Positions 8,044 to 17,309 of a DNA stretch of 64,000 nucleotides are shown here, piece by piece. Both the position numbers and the translations under genes were made by a program. The stretch lies in the NCBI RefSeq assembly GCF_002917095.1, contig NZ_PQGA01000027.1:1-64000 (forward strand). The letters are read 5' to 3'. This stretch comes from Paraburkholderia eburnea (lineage in GTDB: Bacteria > Pseudomonadota > Gammaproteobacteria > Burkholderiales > Burkholderiaceae). Under the pieces are notes generated by a model. That model did not search any database, was not told where the DNA came from, and saw nothing but the letters and a program-made list of their open reading frames with translations. Positions within the stretch are counted from its first letter, which is position 1; every line of letters begins with the position of its first letter.

Positions 8044-8757
8044 ATGAACGAAATCCTCCAGCAATTCGGCCGCGCTTTCCTCTACTGGGACGGCGAGCAC
8101 GTGTCCGGCCTCGCGATGACGCTCTGGCTGCTCGTGATCTCCGTGGCGTTCGGCTTTGTCTGCGCGGTGCCGCTGGCCGTGGCGCGCGTCTCGCGCCGCC
8201 GCTGGGTGTCGCTGCCGGTGCGCTTCTATACCTACGTGTTTCGCGGCACGCCGCTCTACGTGCAGTTGCTGCTGATCTATACCGGCGTGTACAGTCTCGC
8301 CTTCGTGCGCAGCGAGCCGCTGCTCGACGCGTTTTTCCGCAGCGGCCTGAATTGCGCGATTCTCGCGTTCGCGCTCAACACCTGCGCCTATACGACCGAG
8401 ATTTTCGCGGGCGCGATCCGCGCGACCTCGCACGGCGAAGTGGAAGCGGCGCGCGCCTACGGCATGAGCCCGTTCACGATGTACTGGCGCATCATCCTGC
8501 CTTCGGCGCTGCGCCGCGCGCTGCCGCTGTACAGTAACGAAGTGATCCTGATGCTGCATGCCACCACGGTGGCTTTCACGGCGACGGTGCCCGACATCCT
8601 CAAGGTCGCGCGCGACGCCAACTCGGCCACGTATCGTTCGTTCGAATCGTTCGGCCTCGCGGCGCTGATCTACTGCGGCGTATCGTTCGTGCTGGTGGCC
8701 GCGTTCCGCCGCGCGGAAAAGCGCTGGCTCGGCTATCTCGCCGTGCGCACGCGCTGA
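8044..8757 (+). CDS. aotM: Arginine/ornithine ABC transporter permease (HisM/AotM type)
   Basis: 237-residue second permease of the same importer. Hydrophobic segments lie near residues 20-40, 55-75, 95-115, 150-175 and 205-225, and the EAA loop reads EVEAARAYGMSPFTMYWRII (begins near residue 135). AAGGAG lies about eight bases before the ATG. HisQ- and HisM-type permeases form a heterodimer in the inner membrane. Confidence 0.88.
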   Translation: MNEILQQFGRAFLYWDGEHVSGLAMTLWLLVISVAFGFVCAVPLAVARVSRRRWVSLPVRFYTYVFRGTPLYVQLLLIYTGVYSLAFVRSEPLLDAFFRSGLNCAILAFALNTCAYTTEIFAGAIRATSHGEVEAARAYGMSPFTMYWRIILPSALRRALPLYSNEVILMLHATTVAFTATVPDILKVARDANSATYRSFESFGLAALIYCGVSFVLVAAFRRAEKRWLGYLAVRTR

Positions 8758-8805
8758 TCAGATCGTTTGAATCAAGCTGAATCAAGCTAATTTCTGGAGA
8801 CCATC

Positions 8806-9600
8806 TTGCCTCAGACGACGACCCACGACGCGCAGAGCAAACTCATCGCGCGCGACATCCACAAGCGCTACGGCGACAACGAAGTGCTCAAGGGCGTCTC
8901 GCTCGATGCGAAGAAGGGCGACGTGATCAGCATCATCGGCGCGAGCGGCTCGGGCAAGAGCACGTTCCTGCGCTGCATCAATTTCCTTGAAAAGCCCAAC
9001 GCCGGCGAAATCGTCGTGGACGGCGAAGCCGTGCGCACGAAAGCGGGCCGCAACGGCGACCTGGAAGTGGCCGATCACAAGCAGTTGCAGCGCATCCGCA
9101 CCAAGCTTGCGATGGTGTTCCAGCACTTCAACCTCTGGTCGCACATGAACGTGATCGAGAACGTGATGGAAGCGCCGCTGCATGTGCTGGGCGTGCCGCG
9201 CAAGGAAGCCGAGGAACGCGCGCGCGAGTACCTGGAGAAAGTGGGTCTCGCGCCGCGCGTGGAGAAACAGTATCCCTCGCATCTGTCGGGCGGCCAGCAG
9301 CAGCGCGTGGCGATTGCGCGGGCGCTCGCGATGCATCCGGACGTGATGCTGTTCGACGAGCCGACTTCGGCGCTCGACCCCGAACTCGTGGGCGAAGTGC
9401 TCAAGGTCATGCAAAAGCTCGCCGAGGAGGGCCGCACCATGATCGTCGTGACCCACGAAATGGGCTTCGCGCGCAACGTCTCGAATCATGTGATGTTCCT
9501 GCACCAGGGCCGCACCGAAGAGCAGGGCGCACCCGCCGACGTGCTCGGCGCGCCGAAGAGCGAGCGCCTGCGCCAGTTCCTTTCGGGCAGTCTCAAGTAA
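8806..9600 (+). CDS. aotP: Amino-acid ABC transporter ATP-binding protein (HisP/AotP type)
   Basis: 264-residue ABC ATPase with Walker A GASGSGKST (near residue 46), the Q-loop FQHFNLWSHMN, signature LSGGQQQRVAIARALA, Walker B VMLFDEPTSALDP, and the H-loop VVTHEMGFA. The start is TTG, five bases after GGAGA; no ATG fits better. Just upstream the 10-bp GAATCAAGCT is repeated in tandem (8769-8788). It energises the two permeases before it. Confidence 0.93.
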   Translation: MPQTTTHDAQSKLIARDIHKRYGDNEVLKGVSLDAKKGDVISIIGASGSGKSTFLRCINFLEKPNAGEIVVDGEAVRTKAGRNGDLEVADHKQLQRIRTKLAMVFQHFNLWSHMNVIENVMEAPLHVLGVPRKEAEERAREYLEKVGLAPRVEKQYPSHLSGGQQQRVAIARALAMHPDVMLFDEPTSALDPELVGEVLKVMQKLAEEGRTMIVVTHEMGFARNVSNHVMFLHQGRTEEQGAPADVLGAPKSERLRQFLSGSLK

Positions 9601-9619
9601 GCTGCCGGCTTTCGAGGAT

Positions 9620-10822
9620 GTGTTGTTCCCGCCGATGATTCGCCCTGCAGCTTCCGCCCCGGTGACGGGCGCCACGCCTTCCGCGAGTGCCGCGTCGTTC
9701 GCGTCGTTCGCGTCGTCCGCATCGTCGGCATCTTCCACGACGTCCGCGCCGGGCGCATCGGGCGCGTCGGGCACCCCCGCCGCGCGCGCGGCGCGCACCA
9801 CCCAGGTCGCGATCGTCGCGCTGCCGCCCGTGTCGATGTCGGGCGTCGGGCCCATCGTCGATGCGCTCAATCTCGCGAACGAGATCGACGGCCGCGCGCT
9901 CTACCGCTGGCAGATGGTGTCGTGGAACGGCCGGCCCGTGCCGCTCTCGGGCGGCGCACAATGGCCCGCCGACGCGGCGTTCGGCGATGGCCTCGCCTGC
10001 GACTGGCTCATCGTCGTGACCGAGCGCTACCAGCAGTTCGCCGACTATCGCCTGTTTCTCGCGAGCCTCGCGCGCGTGGGCCAGCGCACGCCGCTTGTCA
10101 CTGGCATCCATCACGGCGTCTGGTGGCTCGCGATGGCGGGGCAGTTGCAGGGCTATCGCGTGGCGGTGAACTGGGAGACGTATCAGCAGTTCGCCGAGCA
10201 GTTCGAGCGCACCATCGTCACCCAGCACCTCTACGAGATCGACCGCGACCGGGCGACCTGCGCGGGCGGTCAGGCAACGCTCGATTTCATGCTGGCGATG
10301 ATAGGCCGCGAGCACGGCCCCGAACTGGTCGACCGTATCGCCGACGCGATGGGCGCGAGCACCTTGCGCAGCGGCGACGAGCGCCAGCGCATTCCCTTCG
10401 TGACCGCGCCGGGCGAGCGTCATCCGCGCCTGAACGACGCGCTCATGCTGATGGAGGCGAATATCGAAGACCCGCTCACGACCGATGAAATCGCCGGTCA
10501 CGTGGGCGTGTCGCGCCGTCAGTTGGAGCGCCTGTTCCGGCAATATCTGAACGCGATGCCGTCGAAGTACTACCTGGGCCTGCGCCTTGCGAAAGCGCGC
10601 TCGCAGTTGCAGCGCACGAGCAAATCGGTGGTGCAGATCAGTCTGGCGTGCGGGTTTTCGTCGGCGGCGCATTTTTCCAACGCCTATCGCGAGCGCTTTG
10701 GCGTAACGCCGCGCGAGGACCGGCGCAACTGGATCGAGCGCCAGCACGGCGGCACGCCCGGCGTGGTGCAGGAGCCGCGCGCGGGCGCGCTCGTCGAGCC
10801 GCCGGAGCGCGACCCGGCGTGA
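9620..10822 (+). CDS. argR: ArgR-type AraC-family regulator with DJ-1/PfpI-like domain
   Basis: 400-residue GlxA-like regulator: residues about 60-230 form a DJ-1/PfpI-like ligand domain and residues about 285-375 an AraC double helix-turn-helix (IAGHVGVSRRQLERLF and VVQISLACGFSSAAHFSNAY). Lying between the arginine importer and astC, it matches Pseudomonas ArgR, which activates the aot and aru genes in response to arginine. The first roughly 60 residues are Ala/Ser-rich and encoded by a 9-bp repeat; the true start may be this GTG, the TTG after it, or the ATG at 9635. Confidence 0.85.
   Translation: MLFPPMIRPAASAPVTGATPSASAASFASFASSASSASSTTSAPGASGASGTPAARAARTTQVAIVALPPVSMSGVGPIVDALNLANEIDGRALYRWQMVSWNGRPVPLSGGAQWPADAAFGDGLACDWLIVVTERYQQFADYRLFLASLARVGQRTPLVTGIHHGVWWLAMAGQLQGYRVAVNWETYQQFAEQFERTIVTQHLYEIDRDRATCAGGQATLDFMLAMIGREHGPELVDRIADAMGASTLRSGDERQRIPFVTAPGERHPRLNDALMLMEANIEDPLTTDEIAGHVGVSRRQLERLFRQYLNAMPSKYYLGLRLAKARSQLQRTSKSVVQISLACGFSSAAHFSNAYRERFGVTPREDRRNWIERQHGGTPGVVQEPRAGALVEPPERDPA
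9692..9736 (+). repeat. Imperfect 9-bp tandem repeat in the argR N-terminus
   Basis: Five units of a 9-bp sequence (GCGTCGTTC twice, then GCGTCGTCC, GCATCGTCG, GCATCTTCC) encode Ala-Ser-Phe/Ser triplets. The unit is a multiple of three, so copy-number change would keep the frame. Confidence 0.7.
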
Positions 10823-11029
10823 TGACGCTCAAGTAGACGGCAAACGTGTGAAAAACGCGGCATCCGACGAAAGAACGCGTCGCCCATGCGCAAGACGTTT
10901 GCCGCGCGGTTGCCTACACTGCAAGCCATACGTATTTCATCCGCGCGCACGCTTTTTTGCCGCGCTGCGCGCCGTGTACCACCCCATTCGCGCCGTTTTC
11001 GAACCAGTTCGAGCCAAAGAGGATTCGCC

Positions 11030-12247
11030 ATGAACGACCAGACTGTGAGCCGCCAGACTTTCGACGAAGTGATGGTGCCGTGCTTCTCGCCCGCGCCGTT
11101 CGTCCCCGATCGCGGCGAAGGCTCGCGCGTGTGGGACACAGAGGGCCGCGACTATATCGACTTCGCCTGCGGTATCGCCGTGACGTCGCTCGGCCACGCG
11201 CATCCGGAACTGCTCAAGGTGCTGCACGAGCAGGGCGGCAAGCTCTGGCACATCGGCAACGGCTACACCAACGAGCCGGTGCTGCGTCTCGCGAAGAAGC
11301 TCGAATCGCTGACCTTCGCCGATCGCGCGTTCTTCGCCAATTCGGGCGCGGAAGCCAACGAAGCCGCGCTCAAGCTCGCGCGCCGCGTCGCCTTCGACCG
11401 TCACGGCGAGCAAAAGGCCGAAATCGTTTCCTTCACGCAATCGTTTCATGGCCGCACCTTCTTCACCGTGAGCGTGGGCGGCCAGCCCAAGTACTCCGAA
11501 GGTTTCGGCCCGATTCCGCAAGGCATCGTCCATCTGCCGTACAACGACATCGAAGCCGCGAAGCGCGCGATCGGCCCGCAAACCTGCGCCGTGATCGTCG
11601 AGCCGGTGCAAGGCGAGGGCGGCGTGATCCCCGCCGATCCGGCCTTCCTGAAAGCCTTGCGCGAAGCCTGCGACGCGCACGGCGCGCTGCTGATTTTCGA
11701 CGAAGTGCAAACCGGCGTGGGCCGCACCGGCACCTTCTACGCCTATGAAGACACGGGCGTGACGCCCGACATCCTCACCACGGCGAAGGCGCTCGGCAAC
11801 GGCTTTCCGATCGGCGCGATGCTCACGACCGAGGCGATCGCGGCGCACTTCAAGGTGGGCGTGCACGGCACGACCTACGGCGGCAATCCGCTGGGCGCGG
11901 CGATCGCGCATAAGGTGGTCGAACTCATCAGCGATCCGGCGGTGCTCGCGGGCGTGCGTGCGCGTGGCGAAGCGATCCGCGCGAAGCTCGCAGCGCTGAA
12001 CGCGCGCTTCGACGTGTTCCGCGAGGTGCGCGGCAAGGGGCTTTTGATCGGCGCGGAACTGCACGCGCGCTACGCGGGCCGCGCGAAGGACTTCAACTCG
12101 GCGGCGGCCAACCGCGGCGTGATGATGCTGATCGCCGGTCCCGACGTGCTGCGTTTCGCGCCGTCGCTCATCATGCCCGAAGCCGACCTGAACGAGGGCT
12201 TCGCGCGCCTCGAACTGGCCTTCGAAGACGTGCTCGGCAAGCGCTGA
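11030..12247 (+). CDS. astC: Succinylornithine/acetylornithine aminotransferase AstC
   Basis: 405-residue class-III PLP aminotransferase. Seen are GRDYIDFACGIAV, the FANSGAEANEAALKLAR segment, DEVQTGVGRTG, and TAKALGNGFPIGA holding the PLP lysine (about Lys253). AstC is the third enzyme of the AST pathway, converting N2-succinylornithine to its semialdehyde. AGAGGA stands seven bases before the ATG. A TACACT at 10915-10920 in the 207-base gap after argR could be a -10 box with a poor -35, as expected for an ArgR-activated promoter. Confidence 0.93.
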   Translation: MNDQTVSRQTFDEVMVPCFSPAPFVPDRGEGSRVWDTEGRDYIDFACGIAVTSLGHAHPELLKVLHEQGGKLWHIGNGYTNEPVLRLAKKLESLTFADRAFFANSGAEANEAALKLARRVAFDRHGEQKAEIVSFTQSFHGRTFFTVSVGGQPKYSEGFGPIPQGIVHLPYNDIEAAKRAIGPQTCAVIVEPVQGEGGVIPADPAFLKALREACDAHGALLIFDEVQTGVGRTGTFYAYEDTGVTPDILTTAKALGNGFPIGAMLTTEAIAAHFKVGVHGTTYGGNPLGAAIAHKVVELISDPAVLAGVRARGEAIRAKLAALNARFDVFREVRGKGLLIGAELHARYAGRAKDFNSAAANRGVMMLIAGPDVLRFAPSLIMPEADLNEGFARLELAFEDVLGKR

Positions 12248-12281
12248 AGCGCGACGCCATTCAAACGATCCAGGACCGACG

Positions 12282-13391
12282 ATGCTATTCGTTCGCCCCG
12301 CAAGGCTTTCCGATCTCGATGAGATCGCTCATATGGCGCGTACCGCGCAGCCCGTGCTGCACTCGCTGCCGCACGACCGCGCGGCGCTGGAGGCGCGCAT
12401 CGCGCTGTCCGAAGACTCGTTTCGCGCCGATGTCGATTTTCCGGGCGAGGAGTTCTATCTCTTCGTGCTCGAAGATTCGGCGACGGGCCGCCTCGTCGGC
12501 ACGTCCAGCATCGTCGCGGCGGCCGGTTACGCGGAGCCGTTCTACGCGTTTCGCAACGACGCGCTGATCCACGCCTCGCGCGAGCTGCACGTGAACCGCA
12601 AGATTCACGCGCTCACCATGTCGCACGAACTCACGGGCAAGAGCCGTCTCGCGGGCTTCTATATCGATCCCGCGCTGCGCGGCGATGCGGCGGCGCACCT
12701 GATGTCGCGCGCCCGCATGATGTACGTCGCGATGAACCGCCGCCGCTTCACCCCCGAGGTGTTTTCGCTACTGCTCGGCGTGACCGACGATGCGGGCGTT
12801 TCGCCGTTCTGGGAGGCGGTCGGGCGCAAGTTCTTCGGGCGCGATTTCAAGGACATCGAAATGGCTTCGGGCGGCAGAAGCCGCACTTTTATCGCCGAGG
12901 TGATGCCCGCCTATCCGGTCTATGTGCCGCTGTTGCCCGAAGCCGCACAGCGCGTGCTGGGCGAGCCGGACCCGAGCACCTTGCTCGCTTACGAGATCCA
13001 TCTGGAAGAAGGCTTCGAGCCGGACCGCTACGTCGATATCTTCGATGCGGGCCCGGTGCTCACGGCGCAGGTCGATCGCACGGCCTCGGTGGCGGGCAAT
13101 CAGACGCGCACGGTGCGGGAGAGCGCGGGCGTGTCTCACGGCAGCGACGCGACGGCATGGCTGGTCGCGAGCCAGCAGGGCGGCGAATTCCGCTGCGCAC
13201 TGGCGACGTTGCCGGCGACGCCGGTAAGCGCGGCCCATCGCGGCGCACATGCGGTTCAGGGCGATGCGCCGCTGGACGCGGCCACGCGTGCGGCGCTGGG
13301 TGTTCAGGATGGCGAAACAGTGCGCTGCGCGCCGCTTTATCGTCAAGACGACGAACAGGACAACGAGGACGAGATGGGAGAGACGCAATGA
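12282..13391 (+). CDS. aruF: Arginine N-succinyltransferase, alpha subunit
   Basis: 369-residue acyl-CoA transferase-fold protein, first step of the AST pathway (succinyl-CoA plus arginine or ornithine). The organism uses the two-gene form known as aruF/aruG in Pseudomonas rather than the single astA of enterics. Motifs shared with the beta subunit include FDAGPVL, MSHELTGKSRLAGFYIDP and GDDAGVSPFWEAVG-like segments. The C-terminal tail is acidic. The stop overlaps the beta start by four bases. Confidence 0.92.
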   Translation: MLFVRPARLSDLDEIAHMARTAQPVLHSLPHDRAALEARIALSEDSFRADVDFPGEEFYLFVLEDSATGRLVGTSSIVAAAGYAEPFYAFRNDALIHASRELHVNRKIHALTMSHELTGKSRLAGFYIDPALRGDAAAHLMSRARMMYVAMNRRRFTPEVFSLLLGVTDDAGVSPFWEAVGRKFFGRDFKDIEMASGGRSRTFIAEVMPAYPVYVPLLPEAAQRVLGEPDPSTLLAYEIHLEEGFEPDRYVDIFDAGPVLTAQVDRTASVAGNQTRTVRESAGVSHGSDATAWLVASQQGGEFRCALATLPATPVSAAHRGAHAVQGDAPLDAATRAALGVQDGETVRCAPLYRQDDEQDNEDEMGETQ

Positions 13392-14440
13392 TCGTAGTAC
13401 GCGTCGTGCAGACGGGCGATGTGGATGCGCTCGTCGCGCTGGCCCAGGAAACCGGCCCCGGTCTCACGACCTTCAAGCCCGACCGCGACGCGCTCGCCGC
13501 GCGCATCGAGCGCACGCGCCGCACGCTGGCGGGCGAGGCACCGGCCGCCGAAGCGGGCTATTTCTTCGTGATGGAAGACACCGCGACCGGCGACGTCGCG
13601 GGCGTATGCGGGATCGAGACGGCGGTGGGCCTCACGCAGCCGTTCTACAACTACCGCGTGAGCACGGTCGTGCACGCGAGCCAGGATCTCGGCATCTGGA
13701 CGCGTATGCGCGCACTCAACATCTCGCACGATCTCACGGGCTACGCGGAAGTGTGCTCGCTGTTTCTCTCGCCGCGCTATCGCACGGGCGGCATGGGCGG
13801 ACTGCTCTCGCGCTCGCGCTTCATGTTTATCGCGCAGTTCCGCGAGCGTTTTCCGGAGCGCATCTGCGCCGAATTGCGCGGCCATTTCGACGCGGAAGGT
13901 ACTTCGCCGTTCTGGCGCGCGGTCGGTTCGCACTTCTATCAAATCGACTTCAACGCCGCCGACTATCTGAGCGCGCACGGCCGCAAGTCCTTTCTCGCCG
14001 AGCTGATGCCGCGCTATCCCGTCTACGTCGAGCTGTTGCCCGACGAGGCGCAGGCGTGCGTGGGCCTCACGCACGCGGATACGGTGCCCGCGCGGCGTAT
14101 GCTCGAAGGCGAAGGGCTGCGTTACGAGAATCACGTCGATATCTTCGATGCGGGTCCGGTGCTCGAATGCCATATCGCCGATCTGCGCACGGTGCGCGAG
14201 AGCGTGGTCGTGCCGGTGCGTATCGGCCAGACCGCAGAGCACGGCACCGTGCGCTCGCTGGTGTCGAATACCTCGCTCACGGATTTCCGCGTGGGTTTCG
14301 CGCCGGGCGTCGTGGAGGACGGCGCGTTCACGCTGAGCGCGCAGGAAGCGGCGGCGCTGAACGTCAAGGAAGGCGAACCGGTGCGCGTGCTGGGCGCGAC
14401 GCACACGACGCGAGAAGTGGCGCGAGAAGGTGTGCGATAA
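13388..14440 (+). CDS. aruG: Arginine N-succinyltransferase, beta subunit
   Basis: 350-residue paralogue of the alpha subunit. Typical segments are FYNYRVSTVVHASQDLGIW, ISHDLTGYAEVCSLFLSP, EGTSPFWRAVGSHFYQIDF, and VDIFDAGPVLE. The two subunits form the succinyltransferase. The start is the ATG of the ATGA shared with the alpha stop; longer upstream reading in this frame is antisense noise. Confidence 0.93.
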   Translation: MIVVRVVQTGDVDALVALAQETGPGLTTFKPDRDALAARIERTRRTLAGEAPAAEAGYFFVMEDTATGDVAGVCGIETAVGLTQPFYNYRVSTVVHASQDLGIWTRMRALNISHDLTGYAEVCSLFLSPRYRTGGMGGLLSRSRFMFIAQFRERFPERICAELRGHFDAEGTSPFWRAVGSHFYQIDFNAADYLSAHGRKSFLAELMPRYPVYVELLPDEAQACVGLTHADTVPARRMLEGEGLRYENHVDIFDAGPVLECHIADLRTVRESVVVPVRIGQTAEHGTVRSLVSNTSLTDFRVGFAPGVVEDGAFTLSAQEAAALNVKEGEPVRVLGATHTTREVAREGVR

Positions 14441-14471
14441 GCCGCGCGCCAGGCAGACAACAAGGATGACC

Positions 14472-15935
14472 ATGAACGAGCTTTTCATCGATGGGCAATG
14501 GTGCGCGGCAAGCGGTCCCGCGTTCGCGTCGCGCAACCCCGGCACCGACGCAACCGTGTGGAGCGGTAACGCCGCGAGCGCCGAGGATGTGGACCGCGCC
14601 GTGAGCGCCGCGCGCCGTGCGTTTCCCGTGTGGGCGCAGACGCCGTTCGAGACGCGCTGCGAGATCGTCAAGCGCTTCGCGGCGCTCGTGAACGAACGCA
14701 AGGAAGACCTCGCGCGCGCGATCGGCCGCGAGACCGGCAAGCCGCTCTGGGAAGCCCGCACCGAAGCCGCGTCGATGGCCGCCAAGGTCGCGATCTCGAT
14801 CACGGCCTACGGCGAGCGCACTGGCGAAAAGCGCAGCGAGATGGCCGACGGCGTGGCCGTGCTGCGCCACCGTCCGCACGGCGTGGTGGCGGTGTTCGGC
14901 CCGTACAACTTCCCGGGTCACTTGCCCAACGGTCATATCGTGCCCGCGCTGATCGCGGGCAATGCGGTCGTGTTCAAGCCGTCCGAACTCGCGCCGGATG
15001 TTGCGCGCGCAACGGTCGAGATCTGGCAGGAAGCGGGCTTGCCCGCAGGCGTGCTCAATCTCGTGCAGGGCGAGCGCGACACGGGCATTGCGCTCGCGAA
15101 CCATCGCCAGATCGACGGGCTGTTCTTCACCGGCAGCTCGGACACCGGCACGCTGCTGCATCGCCAGTTCGGCGGGCGTCCCGAGATCGTGCTGGCGCTG
15201 GAGATGGGCGGCAACAATCCGCTCGTGGTCGCGCCGGTCGAGGATATCGACGCCGCCGTGCATCACGCGATCCAGTCGGCGTTTCTTTCGGCGGGGCAGC
15301 GCTGCACCTGCGCGCGCCGCATCCTGGTGCCGTCGGGCGCGTTTGGCGATCGCTTCATCGAGCGCTTTGTCGAGGTGTCCTCACGAATTGCCGTGGGCGA
15401 ATACAACGCCGAGCCGCAACCCTTCATGGGTGCGGTGATCTCCGCGCGCGCCGCGGCGAAGCTGATCGACGCGCAAACGCTGCTGCTCGCGCGCGGCGCG
15501 AAGGCGCTGTTGCCGATGCAGCAGCGCGACCCGGCGCTCGGCTTCGTCACGCCCGGCATTCTCGACGTGACGGGCGTGGCCGATCTGCCCGACGAGGAGC
15601 ACTTCGGTCCGCTCGCGCAGATCATCCGCTATGCCGGTTTCGACGACGCCATTGCCCAGGCGAACAACACGGCCTATGGCCTCTCGGCGGGCCTGCTCGC
15701 CGACGATGCCGCGCTCTGGCAGCGCTTCTCGCGCGAGATCCGCGCGGGCATCGTCAACTGGAACCGGCCGACCAACGGCGCGTCGAGCGGCGCGCCGTTC
15801 GGCGGGCCGGGCCGTTCGGGCAATCACCGCCCCAGCGCCTTCTACGCCGCCGACTACTGCGCGTGGCCGATGGCCTCGGTGGAAAGCGCACAACTGCAGA
15901 TGCCCGCGAGCGTTTCGCCGGGCCTTCAATTCTGA
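14472..15935 (+). CDS. astD: Succinylglutamate-semialdehyde dehydrogenase AstD
   Basis: 487-residue aldehyde dehydrogenase, close to the usual 490 of AstD. Seen are the NAD-site stretch FGPYNFPGHLPNGH, FTGSSDTG, the ALEMGGNNPLV motif with the general-base Glu, and SAGQRCTCARR with the catalytic Cys. It oxidises N-succinylglutamate semialdehyde with NAD(P). The ATG at 14472 is preferred over that at 14466 because AAGGA lies five bases before it. Confidence 0.94.
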   Translation: MNELFIDGQWCAASGPAFASRNPGTDATVWSGNAASAEDVDRAVSAARRAFPVWAQTPFETRCEIVKRFAALVNERKEDLARAIGRETGKPLWEARTEAASMAAKVAISITAYGERTGEKRSEMADGVAVLRHRPHGVVAVFGPYNFPGHLPNGHIVPALIAGNAVVFKPSELAPDVARATVEIWQEAGLPAGVLNLVQGERDTGIALANHRQIDGLFFTGSSDTGTLLHRQFGGRPEIVLALEMGGNNPLVVAPVEDIDAAVHHAIQSAFLSAGQRCTCARRILVPSGAFGDRFIERFVEVSSRIAVGEYNAEPQPFMGAVISARAAAKLIDAQTLLLARGAKALLPMQQRDPALGFVTPGILDVTGVADLPDEEHFGPLAQIIRYAGFDDAIAQANNTAYGLSAGLLADDAALWQRFSREIRAGIVNWNRPTNGASSGAPFGGPGRSGNHRPSAFYAADYCAWPMASVESAQLQMPASVSPGLQF

Positions 15936-15944
15936 GGATCGACG

Positions 15945-17309
15945 ATGAGCAATACCGCCAAACTGGCCGCCACGGCGCTCGAAGCCAATTTCGACGGCCT
16001 CGTCGGCCCCACGCACAACTACGCCGGGCTGTCGTTCGGCAACGTCGCCTCGCAGAACAACGAGAAGTCGGTCGCCAACCCGCGCGCCGCCGCGCAGCAG
16101 GGCTTGCGCAAGATGAAGCGGCTGGCGGATCTGGGCTTCGCGCAGGGCGTGCTGCCGCCGCAGGAGCGGCCTTCGATTCGCCTCCTGCGCGAACTCGGTT
16201 TCAGCGGCAAGGACGGCGAGGCCATCGCGCGCGCCGCGAAGGACGCGCCCGAACTGCTCGCGGCGGCCAGCTCCGCCTCGGCGATGTGGACCGCCAATGC
16301 AGCGACCGTGAGCCCCTCGGCGGACACGCCCGAGCGCCGCGTGCACTTCACGCCCGCCAATCTGTGCAGCAAGCTGCACCGTGCGATCGAGCACGAGTAC
16401 ACGCGCCGCACGCTGGGCGCGATTTTCGCGGACCCGTCGCATTTCGTGGTGCACGACGCGCTGCCGGGCACGCCCGCGCTCGGCGACGAAGGCGCGGCCA
16501 ATCACACGCGCTTTTGCGCGGAGTACGGCACGCGCGGCGTGGAGTTCTTCGTCTATGGCCGCAGCGAATACCGTCGCGGGCCGGAGCCGAAGCGCTTCCC
16601 GGCGCGCCAGACTTTCGAGGCGAGCCGCGCGGTGGCGCAGCGCCACGGCCTCGCCGAGGCCGATGTGGTGTTCGCGCAGCAAAGCCCGGATGTGATCGAC
16701 GCGGGCGTGTTCCATAACGACGTGATCGCCGTCGGCAACCGCACCACGCTCTTTTGCCACGAGCGCGCGTTTGTCGATCAGCAGAAGGTCTACGAGGAAC
16801 TGCGCGGCAAGCTGGGTGCGCACGGCACGCCGTTCAACGTGATCGAGGTGCCGGACGCCCAGGTGAGCGTGGCGAACGCCGTCTCCTCGTATCTGTTCAA
16901 CAGTCAGTTGCTCAGCCGCGCGGACGGCAAGCAGGTGCTGGTCGTGCCGCAGGAATGCCGCGAGAACCCGCACGTGGCGATGTATCTCGACGATCTCACC
17001 GCGAAGAGCGGCCCGATCGACGAGGTGCTCGTGTTCGATCTGCGCGAGAGCATGAAGAACGGTGGCGGCCCCGCCTGCCTGCGCCTGCGCGTGGTGCTCG
17101 ACGAAGCCGAGCGCGCGGCCGTGGCGCCTGGCGCGTGGATGAACGACACGCTGTTCGCGCGCCTCGACGCGTGGATCGAAAAGCACTATCGCGACCGCCT
17201 GGCGCCGCAGGATCTCACCGATCCGGCGCTGCTGGTGGAGTCGCGCACCGCGCTTGACGAGCTGACGCAGATTCTCGGCCTGGGTTCGCTCTATGACTTC
17301 CAGCGCTGA
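15945..17309 (+). CDS. astB: N-succinylarginine dihydrolase AstB
   Basis: 454-residue member of the guanidino-group modifying fold, near the 447 residues of the E. coli enzyme. Seen are EANFDGLVGPTHNYAGLSFGN at the N-terminus, the FTPANLCSKLHRAIEH region, VVHDALPGTPALGDEGAANHTR, and the C-terminal ESMKNGGGPACLRLRV with the catalytic Cys. It hydrolyses N2-succinylarginine to succinylornithine, ammonia and CO2. It lies nine bases after astD and its 3' end overlaps astE. Confidence 0.95.
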   Translation: MSNTAKLAATALEANFDGLVGPTHNYAGLSFGNVASQNNEKSVANPRAAAQQGLRKMKRLADLGFAQGVLPPQERPSIRLLRELGFSGKDGEAIARAAKDAPELLAAASSASAMWTANAATVSPSADTPERRVHFTPANLCSKLHRAIEHEYTRRTLGAIFADPSHFVVHDALPGTPALGDEGAANHTRFCAEYGTRGVEFFVYGRSEYRRGPEPKRFPARQTFEASRAVAQRHGLAEADVVFAQQSPDVIDAGVFHNDVIAVGNRTTLFCHERAFVDQQKVYEELRGKLGAHGTPFNVIEVPDAQVSVANAVSSYLFNSQLLSRADGKQVLVVPQECRENPHVAMYLDDLTAKSGPIDEVLVFDLRESMKNGGGPACLRLRVVLDEAERAAVAPGAWMNDTLFARLDAWIEKHYRDRLAPQDLTDPALLVESRTALDELTQILGLGSLYDFQR

